A stretch of 11,379 nt of DNA from positions 1 through 11,379 of the forward strand of contig DASUOI010000028.1 in the NCBI GenBank assembly GCA_036276695.1, in the 5' to 3' direction. The notes beneath the pieces were generated by a model. It made no database searches, had not been told where the DNA came from, and was given only the letters and a program-made list of their open reading frames with translations. Source of the DNA: JANWLD01 sp036276695 (GTDB lineage Bacteria > Patescibacteriota > Saccharimonadia > Saccharimonadales > 2-12-FULL-41-12). The position numbers and the translations under genes were made by a program. Positions 1 to 5,962 of the stretch are shown piece by piece. Positions within the stretch are counted from its first letter, which is position 1. Every line of letters starts with the position of its first letter.

Positions 1-1
1 T

Positions 2-997
2 TCTCGAAAATTCTACGGACTCCCAATTAAAATCAAAAAGAAAAGAAAATTGAAAAAACTCAAAAAAATATTTACAGCAGAAAAACGCGCCTATTTTCAT
101 TATAAGCACGGTACGTATTTTCGCAGAAACCGCAAAAAGCAGACTTTCATTTGGGCAACCAGCCTGCTTAGCATGTGCGGTTGTTTTTTATTTATAAGCA
201 CGTATTTAGTTCCGCTTATCCAGTCAAGCAGCTATCTGCAAGCAAGACAAAATGATTATCAATCTCAAGACAATCAAGAAGTATCGACAGAAGACAAAAA
301 GCTAAAGCCGATTAGCCGGAACAACTCCGAGTTAGAAGCTCTGGTTAACAATACGCTTGACGAACTTGCCTTGAGCGATCCTTGGTCCGTATATATTTAC
401 GACTTAAAAGACGACTCGTCCGTTCAAATAAATTCTGGCGAGGCTTTAGACGCGGCAAGCTTATACAAGCTGTTTTTGATTGAATACCTAGAACAGAAAT
501 TACCTTATGAAGAGTGGATTAACACCTGGCTGACTGACCAGAATATTGCGGACTGCGTCTACAATATGCTTCGCGCAGACGACGATCCGTGCGCAGAAGA
601 CTTGGCAGATTATCTAGATTTGAAAGCCGTGGACAATTTTAATGAACTTAATGATTATAAAAACACATCTTTTGCCGGCAATTCAGGAAAGCAAACGTCA
701 GCAGCTGACATAGGAAAGCTTTTCGTCGGCTTAAAGAAAGGGCAGATACTCAGCGACGGCGCTAGAAGGTTTGTCTTCGACGCTCTTTATCAGCAGGATA
801 TTAACAGCGGGATTGCAAAAGGCTGCGGCAAAGATTGCCGGACTGCCAGCAAACAGGGAGAACTTAGCGGCGTAGCTTACGATGCCGGAGTCGTTACGCA
901 CGGCAAACGAGACTATGTGTTAGTGGTCATGAGCCAAGGCGGCGACTTCAAGCAAATATCTAAACTTACAAAAGTTATAGATAATTATCTGCGCTAG
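2..997 (+). CDS. Membrane-anchored serine beta-lactamase/transpeptidase-like protein, 5' end probably outside window
   Basis: Residue numbers count from a TTG at position 50. A basic cytoplasmic stretch (about 1-31) precedes one membrane segment (about 33-57), a polar linker, and an extracellular domain resembling the class A beta-lactamase fold (Beta-lactamase2 type). SLYK at 137-140 gives the SxxK nucleophile and lysine, followed by the usual helix. RADDD at 175-179 sits where SDN is expected, so the serine seems to be alanine. KQGE at 268-271 followed by a Gly-Val-Ala-Tyr-Asp-Ala-Gly strand fits the KTG strand. No clear class A Glu166 motif is visible, so a penicillin-binding, wall-associated or inactive role is as plausible as beta-lactam hydrolysis. 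The TTG has no Shine-Dalgarno sequence, and the frame is open with basic codons to the window edge, so the true start probably lies upstream. The TAG stop (995-997) overlaps the convergent permease stop. Confidence 0.75.
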   Translation, partial: SRKFYGLPIKIKKKRKLKKLKKIFTAEKRAYFHYKHGTYFRRNRKKQTFIWATSLLSMCGCFLFISTYLVPLIQSSSYLQARQNDYQSQDNQEVSTEDKKLKPISRNNSELEALVNNTLDELALSDPWSVYIYDLKDDSSVQINSGEALDAASLYKLFLIEYLEQKLPYEEWINTWLTDQNIADCVYNMLRADDDPCAEDLADYLDLKAVDNFNELNDYKNTSFAGNSGKQTSAADIGKLFVGLKKGQILSDGARRFVFDALYQQDINSGIAKGCGKDCRTASKQGELSGVAYDAGVVTHGKRDYVLVVMSQGGDFKQISKLTKVIDNYLR

Positions 998-1773
998 GCT
1001 CTTAGTTTATAGCCTCTTGCAAACAGTTTGTAGTTCACAATGAATAGAACCGTACCTGCGGTCGCTATTACTAGCAGGCTGAGTTTTGGATTAATATCAG
1101 CACTGCCTATCATCGAGTACCTCAAGGTATTGATCATGTAATAAATCGGGTTAAATCTAGTCAATGTCTCGAATAAAGGCGGCAAAAGAGAAGCCGAATA
1201 AAACACGCCGCCAAGAAAAATCAGGGGCTGAAGTATGAATGTCTGATAAAAGTTTAAATTATCAAAAGTATCAGACCTTAATCCGACTAAAACACCTGCC
1301 ATAGCAAAGAAAAACCCTATAAAAATAAAACTCAATATAAACATCACCGGATGCTCTACGGGAAGATCCGGGATAAGGACTTTAGCGGTTATAAAAGCTA
1401 TGGTTACGATCAAACAGGCCCGGATGAATCCTCCTAGACCGAAAGCTGCCAATGCCTCCAGGTTTGATACGGGCGATGCTAGCTGATCGTCAATTGCCCT
1501 CTGTAGTTTCTGCTGCATCATGGAGAACGCGTTATTGGCGAATGTGTTAATTGCAAAACTCATCACTAGCAGGCCTGGGATAATGAATATCACATAGCGG
1601 TGTCCGTCTATTTCGTTGATCCGGCTACCAAGTGCTGCGCCGAAAATACTGATATACAAATAAGTTTCAATCAACGGGCCAAATATGGTCTGGCGTTTTA
1701 TGCCCCAAAAACGCCTTAGCTCTCTGCGCAGTACGGTCCAAAACGGCAGCCAGCGGTACGCAAAATTTTCCAT
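994..1773 (-). CDS. ABC-2 type transporter permease, YadH-like
   Basis: This 259-residue protein is an integral membrane permease of an ABC-2 exporter. About six hydrophobic segments are visible (roughly residues 30-49, 60-78, 108-133, 143-165, 178-195, 231-249). Family hallmarks include an amphipathic N-terminus (RRELRRFWGIKRQ), GSRINEIDG after the first segment, FIIPGLLVMS, the FLGGVFYSASLLPP stretch (187-199) and RFNPIYYMINTLRY (206-219). From memory, length and motif order match E. coli YadH and the related DrrB/NodJ group. The ATG (1771-1773) overlaps the TAA of the upstream ATPase gene (1773-1775) by one base, so translation is probably coupled; no strong Shine-Dalgarno sequence is seen. 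It is the last gene of a ychF-ATPase-permease unit. The exported substrate cannot be read from sequence; lipids, polysaccharides and drugs are all known for this superfamily. Confidence 0.9.
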   Translation of the reverse strand: MENFAYRWLPFWTVLRRELRRFWGIKRQTIFGPLIETYLYISIFGAALGSRINEIDGHRYVIFIIPGLLVMSFAINTFANNAFSMMQQKLQRAIDDQLASPVSNLEALAAFGLGGFIRACLIVTIAFITAKVLIPDLPVEHPVMFILSFIFIGFFFAMAGVLVGLRSDTFDNLNFYQTFILQPLIFLGGVFYSASLLPPLFETLTRFNPIYYMINTLRYSMIGSADINPKLSLLVIATAGTVLFIVNYKLFARGYKLRA

Positions 1774-2528
1774 TATTTAATTTCTCTATTTCTGGTTAGT
1801 TCGCTTCTGCCGACAACTTTCAAGTAAACATCTTCTAAAGTTTTCTGCTTATAATATTTTTTCAGCTCATTTGATGTGCCGGTATGTATGATCCTGCCAT
1901 GGTTGATAAGGGCGACATTGTCGCATAATTGCTCTGCTTCCTCTATGTAATGAGTAGTTAGTAATATGGTAGTGCCCTTTTTGTTAATTTTTTTCATGTA
2001 GCGCCACAGTTCCAGCCTTAGCTCTACATCTACTCCGGCCGTAGGCTCGTCCAAGATTAATATTTTGGGCCGATGCATCAGCGCTCTGGCTAAAATCACC
2101 CGGCGCTTCATGCCGCCGGATAGGAACATAGCCCGTTCTTTCCTTTTTTCATAAAGCGAAAAATCTTTTAAAAGTTCTTCTATTCGTTTTTGCCGGTCTT
2201 TTTTGCGCATAGAGTAATACCCGCCATGGAAGTCCAAAGTTTCCTCGACGCTTAAGAACCAATCTACATTAGTTTCCTGCGGGGCCAGGCCTATGTATGA
2301 CCTAGCTTGCTGGTAATCATCAACCACATCATAACCGAGCACGGAGGCTCTTCCGCTCGTTGGAATAGCCAGACCCATGATGCAGTGTATGAGCGTAGAC
2401 TTGCCTGCGCCATTTGGTCCGAGCAGACCAAAAAATGAGCCTTCAGGAATTTCCAGATCCACGCCTTTTAGGGCGTGGGTACCGCCTGAGTAAGTTTTTT
2501 CCAATTTTCTGACCTCTAATGCATTCAT
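1773..2528 (-). CDS. ABC transporter ATP-binding protein, YadG-like
   Basis: This 251-residue nucleotide-binding subunit would power the permease encoded immediately downstream. All ABC ATPase motifs are present in order: Walker A GPNGAGKS (37-44), Q-loop Gln84 (LAPQE), signature LSGGM (136-140), Walker B ILILDE (156-161) with the D-loop AGVD, and switch His193 (TTHYIEEAEQL). The segment from LSGGMKRR through ARALMHRP to LDEPTAGVD is very like E. coli YadG, recalled from memory, although this protein is about 50 residues shorter at the C-terminus. Catalytic residues look intact. It starts 16 bp after the ychF stop, with only a weak GGGA Shine-Dalgarno-like sequence, and ends in a one-base overlap with the permease ATG. 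Operon with both neighbours is likely. Substrate is unknown. Confidence 0.93.
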   Translation of the reverse strand: MNALEVRKLEKTYSGGTHALKGVDLEIPEGSFFGLLGPNGAGKSTLIHCIMGLAIPTSGRASVLGYDVVDDYQQARSYIGLAPQETNVDWFLSVEETLDFHGGYYSMRKKDRQKRIEELLKDFSLYEKRKERAMFLSGGMKRRVILARALMHRPKILILDEPTAGVDVELRLELWRYMKKINKKGTTILLTTHYIEEAEQLCDNVALINHGRIIHTGTSNELKKYYKQKTLEDVYLKVVGRSELTRNREIK

Positions 2529-2544
2529 CCGAAAATCCCAATTC

Positions 2545-3633
2545 CTATACGTTGAACCTAAATTCTACTACATCGTCTGGCTGAAGAATATAATCTTTGC
2601 CCTCAGTCCGAATTTTCCCTGCGCTTCTAGCGTTTTGCTCGGAACCGGCTTCGACCAAGTCTTCGAAACCTACTATTTGAGCAGCGATGAAACCTTTCTC
2701 AAAATCGCTGTGAATCGCACCGGCGGCCTGGGGCGCAGTCGCACCTTTTTTGATGGTCCAGGCGCGTACTTCTTTTTCGCCCGCTGTCAGAAAGCTCTGC
2801 AAGCCCAGAACGCTGTAAGCTGCATGTATAACTTTGTCTAAGCCTCGTTCAATGACACCGTAGCTTTCCAGCAGCTCAAGGGCTTCATCTCGGCTCAGCC
2901 CTCTTAATTCATCCTCCAGTTTTGCCGAAACAAACAGACTTTCAGCCGGTTTTACTAAATCGGCTAATTTTGTTTTTTCGGTTTCATTGCCGAGCGTATC
3001 CTCGTCAACATTAAAAAGATATATAACAGGCTTCATAGTTAAAAGCTGTAAATCTCCTAAAAGTTCTTGGGTGGATTCTATCCACTCCCTAGGCTGGTTT
3101 GATAAAGGCTCATTTTTATTTAATATCGATTTTGCTTCTTCCAGTCTGGCTGTCAGGGGTTTAAGCTTCGGGTTGGCTCTGGCTTCTTTTTGCAATTTCG
3201 GCAGGCGTTTTTCTACTGTTTGCAGGTCAGCTAAAACCAGCTCCGTATTAATAATTTCTATATCTTTTTTAGGGTTTCTGTCTTGGTCGACATGCTGAAT
3301 GTTATGGTCGGTAAAAGCTCTAACAACTTGGCAGATAGCACTGCAGCTGCGTATATGGCTTAAGAATTGATTGCCTAAGCCTTCCCCCTGGCTAGCTCCG
3401 GCTACCAATCCGGCGATATCTACAAAATTCACGGTTGCCGGTATGATCTTTTCGGGTTTATATAATTCAGCTAATTTCTCCAAGCGTTGATCCGGAACGG
3501 GGACAACGCCGGTGTTTGGCTCAATCGTAGCAAAGGGGTAGTTAGCCGCTAGTACGCTGTTGTCCGTGAGCGCATTGAATAGCGTAGATTTACCGACATT
3601 CGGCAAGCCGACTATACCTATGGATAGACTCAT
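2545..3633 (-). CDS. ychF: Redox-regulated ATPase YchF (OLA1/Obg family)
   Basis: This 362-residue protein is nearly the length of E. coli YchF (363). YchF is an Obg-family P-loop protein that binds ATP rather than GTP, associates with ribosomes and has been tied to translation and oxidative-stress responses. The G1 P-loop is GLPNVGKST (9-17) and G3 is DIAGL (72-76). The G4 position reads NVDE (208-211) instead of NKxD, the change that explains ATP preference. His114 (in NIQHV) matches the histidine reported as needed for hydrolysis in E. coli. The C-terminal TGS-like domain is intact (about 275-362), ending in QPDDVVEFRFNV. The ATG (3631-3633) lacks an obvious Shine-Dalgarno sequence. It heads a minus-strand unit with the ABC exporter genes, separated by only 16 bp, and is probably transcribed from the divergent region at 3634-3727. 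Confidence 0.97.
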   Translation of the reverse strand: MSLSIGIVGLPNVGKSTLFNALTDNSVLAANYPFATIEPNTGVVPVPDQRLEKLAELYKPEKIIPATVNFVDIAGLVAGASQGEGLGNQFLSHIRSCSAICQVVRAFTDHNIQHVDQDRNPKKDIEIINTELVLADLQTVEKRLPKLQKEARANPKLKPLTARLEEAKSILNKNEPLSNQPREWIESTQELLGDLQLLTMKPVIYLFNVDEDTLGNETEKTKLADLVKPAESLFVSAKLEDELRGLSRDEALELLESYGVIERGLDKVIHAAYSVLGLQSFLTAGEKEVRAWTIKKGATAPQAAGAIHSDFEKGFIAAQIVGFEDLVEAGSEQNARSAGKIRTEGKDYILQPDDVVEFRFNV

Positions 3634-3671
3634 TCTATATATATTAACAGAGGTAATAATTATTATGAAAT

Positions 3672-3727
3672 TTGCTTATATACCGTAATTATGGTAATGT
3701 ATAAAAAAATAGATCGGAGACACGTAA
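3672..3727 (+). promoter_or_regulatory. Putative GNAT gene promoter, near palindrome and RBS in the divergent region
   Basis: A plus-strand promoter is proposed: -35 TTGCTT (3672-3677), 17 bp spacer, extended -10 TGg-TAATGT (3692-3700), then GGAGA (3716-3720) seven bases before the ATG at 3728. A 16-bp near palindrome, TACCGTAATTATGGTA (3681-3696), lies inside it. On the minus strand the same stretch offers TTTATA (3705-3700), a 17-bp spacer and TATATA (3682-3677) for ychF. No binding protein can be named. The promoter hexamers are imperfect matches found by eye. Confidence 0.45.
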
Positions 3728-4495
3728 ATGCCTATCCATTTATTGGAAAAAATACCGCCTAGCCCTGAAGTTATAAAGCATGGAATAGCTATGGCTAGGG
3801 ATATTGCAGATCCTACCCCGCCTATGCTTGGCGATACGGTTCCGGCTCCCGGCGAGGGAGACAGGCCAAGACCTGATAGCGACAATGGCATTCATATAGC
3901 GACAATTGATGAAATACCCCAGGTTGCCCAGTCCCTGGCCGAAGGCTTCAAAGATGACCCGCATTTCTCTTTCATGCTTAAGAATGAGGAGAAAAGGCTA
4001 TCTCGGCTTGGACACGGCATTTTAAGCTTTATCCGTCATGATTGGCTGGCACATGGCGTCGTACATACCAACGAGCAGAATTCCGGCGCCGCTGTCTGGA
4101 TTGAACCGAACGAGTGGAAGACCGACATTTTTACCCAAGCACGTATACTGAAATCTTTGGCAGGAGTCGTTACTCCGGCTGAAGTTGCCCGGTTGGCATA
4201 TGTCCTTGGTTCAGTAGAGGGCGAGCACAAGGAAATTGAACGTCTTCGGAGACCGCACAGATACCTGGCAATGGTCGGGGTTACTACCGATTGGCAAGGC
4301 ATGGGTTGGGGCGAAGCGCTTATAAGACCTATGCTTGATCAATGCGACGAAGAAAAAGTACCTGCATATTTAGAAGCTTCTACTCCTCGTAACGTACCTC
4401 TTTATGAACGCCTAGGATTTAAAGTTATAAAAGCACGTGGTTATAGGGGCGCTAAGGTGCCGTTGCATTTTATGTGGCGCGAGCCCAATAGCTAA
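3728..4495 (+). CDS. GNAT family N-acetyltransferase with Pro-rich N-terminal extension
   Basis: This 255-residue protein has a GNAT fold from about residue 54, preceded by a 53-residue Pro-rich extension. Acetyl-CoA-binding motif A reads MVGVTTDWQGMGWGEALI (182-199), with the pyrophosphate loop Q190-G-M-G-W-G195. The C-terminal part has the common EAS-x3-N-x3-YERLGF arrangement (216-231; N222, Y226). It would transfer an acetyl group to an amine; the substrate is unknown. The ATG has a well-spaced GGAGA Shine-Dalgarno sequence. The extension holds PPSP (10-13) and ADPTPP (27-32). ADPTPP recurs at residues 28-33 of the next gene's product, which is otherwise unrelated. There is no signal peptide or membrane segment, so a cytoplasmic location is likely. 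The gene is monocistronic: its own promoter region lies upstream and a strong terminator starts 15 bp after the stop. Confidence 0.88.
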   Translation: MPIHLLEKIPPSPEVIKHGIAMARDIADPTPPMLGDTVPAPGEGDRPRPDSDNGIHIATIDEIPQVAQSLAEGFKDDPHFSFMLKNEEKRLSRLGHGILSFIRHDWLAHGVVHTNEQNSGAAVWIEPNEWKTDIFTQARILKSLAGVVTPAEVARLAYVLGSVEGEHKEIERLRRPHRYLAMVGVTTDWQGMGWGEALIRPMLDQCDEEKVPAYLEASTPRNVPLYERLGFKVIKARGYRGAKVPLHFMWREPNS

Positions 4496-4509
4496 TAAAA
4501 AATATTTTA

Positions 4510-4552
4510 CTAACACTTTTTGTCCGATCGGACACAAAGTGTTAGTTTTTTT
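4510..4552 (+). terminator. Rho-independent terminator after the GNAT gene
   Basis: The left arm (4510-4525) pairs with the right arm (4530-4545) over 16 positions with a single mismatch (T4520 opposite C4535), around a GATC tetraloop. A run of seven Ts follows directly (4546-4552). Strong stem plus U-tract makes this a confident intrinsic terminator. It isolates the GNAT gene from the exported-protein gene downstream. Confidence 0.92.
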
Positions 4553-4570
4553 AGGGCAATATTCTTATGC

Positions 4571-4599
4571 TTGACCTCTGTTAAATAAAATGTTACTTT
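4571..4599 (+). promoter_or_regulatory. Sigma70-like promoter with extended -10
   Basis: TTGACC (4571-4576) matches the -35 consensus at five of six bases. A 17-bp spacer leads to an extended -10, TGt-TACTTT (4591-4599). Transcription would start near 4606 and give a leader of about 68 nt before the exported-protein gene. Its position just after a terminator supports an independent transcription unit. Confidence 0.65.
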
Positions 4600-4661
4600 A
4601 ATTTTACGTATATGTGAAAGTCTGCGTAGTTATTATTTATTAGAAAATTTATAAAACCACA

Positions 4662-4667
4662 GGGAGG
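4662..4667 (+). promoter_or_regulatory. Shine-Dalgarno sequence that selects ATG 4674
   Basis: GGGAGG lies six bases before ATG 4674 but only three before the in-frame GTG at 4671. The ATG is therefore the better start. It also gives the protein the same Met-Pro beginning as the GNAT protein upstream. Confidence 0.7.
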
Positions 4668-4673
4668 TGCGTG

Positions 4674-5417
4674 ATGCCGCTACCACAAGGCTATCCGCCA
4701 ACACAACATCCTGGAGCAGCCCAGGCCGAAGCTTTACAGGGCCCGGAAAGGCTTGCAGATCCCACTCCGCCGGACGCAGACAGAACGGGTTCATTTCGCA
4801 CAGGCCTTCGAACCAAAATTGCTGTAGCAACCGGCGCCCTTCTAAGCTCTTTTGCAATAATTGCTCCCGGTGGCTCAATAGCGGAAGATAATCCTCGAGC
4901 TGTTAGCTCTTTACCCGTTCCAACAGCCCAGGAAAGCGCCAAGAGAGGAAGGGGCATGCAGCCTGCAGGAGTAATAAGGGCTATTAGCGGAGTACTAGCG
5001 AGGGCGCACAACAGTTCAGGCTACGGTGTTCCAAATACTCGGTTAGCCAAGTTAACCCCAACTTCTTCTTTATTACAGGGCAGGTGTAAGCCAAAAGATG
5101 GCTGGCTATCTAAACGAATAGCAACAAGGCAAGGAAAGTCATTCAATACATATTGTAACGGGAAAAATAATGGAGGTATAAAATTAATATCTCCAACAGA
5201 ATACTCCAATGGCCTTAACTGGCTAGGCAACAGAGTTGCCACCTCGGCCGGCGTACCTGCTGAATCCCGTGGCAGTACAACGAAGGCTACTGCAAACCCT
5301 AGGCGGGCGGTTATAAGATTCGCTAATGACGATGCTCAAGCAGAAGCCCGACAGCTTAGTGCGCTTATCCTAAAAAAAGGCAAAAAACCTACAAAACGCT
5401 GGTATCCAGCCCAATAA
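4674..5417 (+). CDS. Unrecognised exported protein with ADPTPP N-terminal motif
   Basis: I do not recognise the family of this 247-residue protein. Residues 1-45 are Pro/Gln-rich and polar, with YPPTQHP (7-13) and ADPTPP (28-33). A basic stretch (FRTGLRTK, 41-48) is followed by a hydrophobic core (about 49-64) and a possible signal peptidase site after SIA (68-70). It thus looks like an export signal with an unusually long N-terminal region, or else a membrane anchor. The remaining 177 residues are basic and Ser/Thr/Asn-rich, with only two cysteines (C138 and C161), which could form a disulfide outside the cell. The C-terminus is strongly basic (ILKKGKKPTKRWYPAQ). ATG 4674 is preferred to GTG 4671 on Shine-Dalgarno spacing. 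It has its own promoter, and no hairpin terminator is evident after it. Possible roles include a wall-binding or secreted effector-like protein, but nothing in the sequence decides this. Confidence 0.75.
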   Translation: MPLPQGYPPTQHPGAAQAEALQGPERLADPTPPDADRTGSFRTGLRTKIAVATGALLSSFAIIAPGGSIAEDNPRAVSSLPVPTAQESAKRGRGMQPAGVIRAISGVLARAHNSSGYGVPNTRLAKLTPTSSLLQGRCKPKDGWLSKRIATRQGKSFNTYCNGKNNGGIKLISPTEYSNGLNWLGNRVATSAGVPAESRGSTTKATANPRRAVIRFANDDAQAEARQLSALILKKGKKPTKRWYPAQ

Positions 5418-5448
5418 AACGCAGAAACTCCATAGTAGCTCCTCTGTA

Positions 5449-5477
5449 TTTACAAAGGCATAACCATAATATAAGAT
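5449..5477 (+). promoter_or_regulatory. Putative promoter of the TPR/giant-protein operon
   Basis: TTTACA (5449-5454, five of six to consensus), a 17-bp spacer and TAAGAT (5472-5477, four of six) fit a sigma70-type promoter. The start would fall near 5484. That leaves about 13 nt before ATG 5497 and would put the alternative TTG 5482 at or before the transcript's 5' end. Confidence 0.45.
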
Positions 5478-5504
5478 AAGGTTGTTAAAACCCGTTATGG
5501 TTAT
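5460..5504. repeat. 10-bp inverted repeat spanning the -10 element and start codon
   Basis: ATAACCATAA (5460-5469) and its exact reverse complement TTATGGTTAT (5495-5504) flank 25 bases. The left arm lies between the proposed -35 and -10. The right arm contains ATG 5497. It could be a paired operator. An RNA hairpin is possible only if transcription starts upstream of 5460. Confidence 0.5.
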
Positions 5505-5961
5505 AAAAAATAAAATAAGCCAAATATTATCAAACAAAAAAGCTAAAATATTAGCTCTAGTAATAGTTCTTGCATTAGCCGGACTTGCGGCGTACTACCT
5601 ATACGATAAGGAATCTTCCAAGCCATCCCGTGAAGAGATTATTAAAATCAGCGACGAAGCTGCAAACTTAATGGCTGAAGATAATTACTCAGGTGCAAAT
5701 GAAAAACTAATCAATATATATAATCTAGAAGAAGACGAAGCTGAAAAAGCCTACAGGGCTTTTGACATTGGTAATAATTATCAGTTCGAACTAAATTACG
5801 ACGAAGCCATTAAGTGGTTTAACGTTGCAAAAGGGCACTACGAAAGCGTTGAAGACCAAGACGGAGCAGACCAAGCTAACCAGGCAATTGAGTCGGCCAA
5901 AAAATTCAAGACCCAGCAAAACCAACCAGTCCGGAAAAGCCCGGTGGACAAAGGAGTATAG
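5497..5961 (+). CDS. Single-pass membrane protein with TPR-like helices
   Basis: Counting from ATG 5497 gives 154 residues. A short basic N-terminus precedes one membrane segment (about 18-36) and an acidic, helical extracytoplasmic part. Residues 84-113 (AEKAYRAFDIGNNYQFELNY then DEAIKWFNVA) look like a tetratricopeptide helix pair, and 47-76 may form another. TPR domains mediate protein-protein contacts, so an assembly or scaffolding role for the giant exported protein encoded next is a reasonable guess. That gene begins one base after this TAG, so the two are surely co-transcribed. An in-frame TTG at 5482 would add five residues; the AAGG sequence abuts it too closely, while ATG 5497 has no well-spaced Shine-Dalgarno sequence. 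The start is therefore uncertain. The tail (about 137-154) is Lys/Gln/Pro-rich and probably disordered. Confidence 0.8.
   Translation: MVIKNKISQILSNKKAKILALVIVLALAGLAAYYLYDKESSKPSREEIIKISDEAANLMAEDNYSGANEKLINIYNLEEDEAEKAYRAFDIGNNYQFELNYDEAIKWFNVAKGHYESVEDQDGADQANQAIESAKKFKTQQNQPVRKSPVDKGV
5951..5956 (+). promoter_or_regulatory. Shine-Dalgarno sequence fixing the GTG start at 5963
   Basis: AAGGAG lies six bases before GTG 5963, inside the last codons of the TPR-like gene. It selects the start that gives a clean signal peptide. The upstream ATG at 5825 in the same frame would bury that signal peptide behind 46 residues that look like an out-of-frame copy of the upstream gene. Confidence 0.85.
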
Positions 5962-5962
5962 C

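Noticed and set aside
996..1015. AGGCT/AGCCT inverted repeat at the convergent junction as a terminator
   Set aside because: A five-base stem with a ten-base loop and no T-tract on either strand.
2635..3298. Plus-strand open frames inside ychF
   Set aside because: They are antisense to a well-conserved gene, have no ribosome binding sites, and encode no recognisable domain.
4671..4673. GTG 4671 as start of the exported protein
   Set aside because: Shine-Dalgarno spacing is only three bases; ATG 4674 has six.
4633..5242. Minus-strand open frames opposite the exported protein
   Set aside because: The plus-strand frame has promoter, Shine-Dalgarno sequence and an export signal; the opposing frames have none of these.
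5825..5962. Upstream in-frame extension of the giant protein to ATG 5825
   Set aside because: It overlaps the TPR-like gene in another frame, adds 46 low-complexity residues ahead of a perfect signal peptide, and lacks the AAGGAG that precedes GTG 5963.
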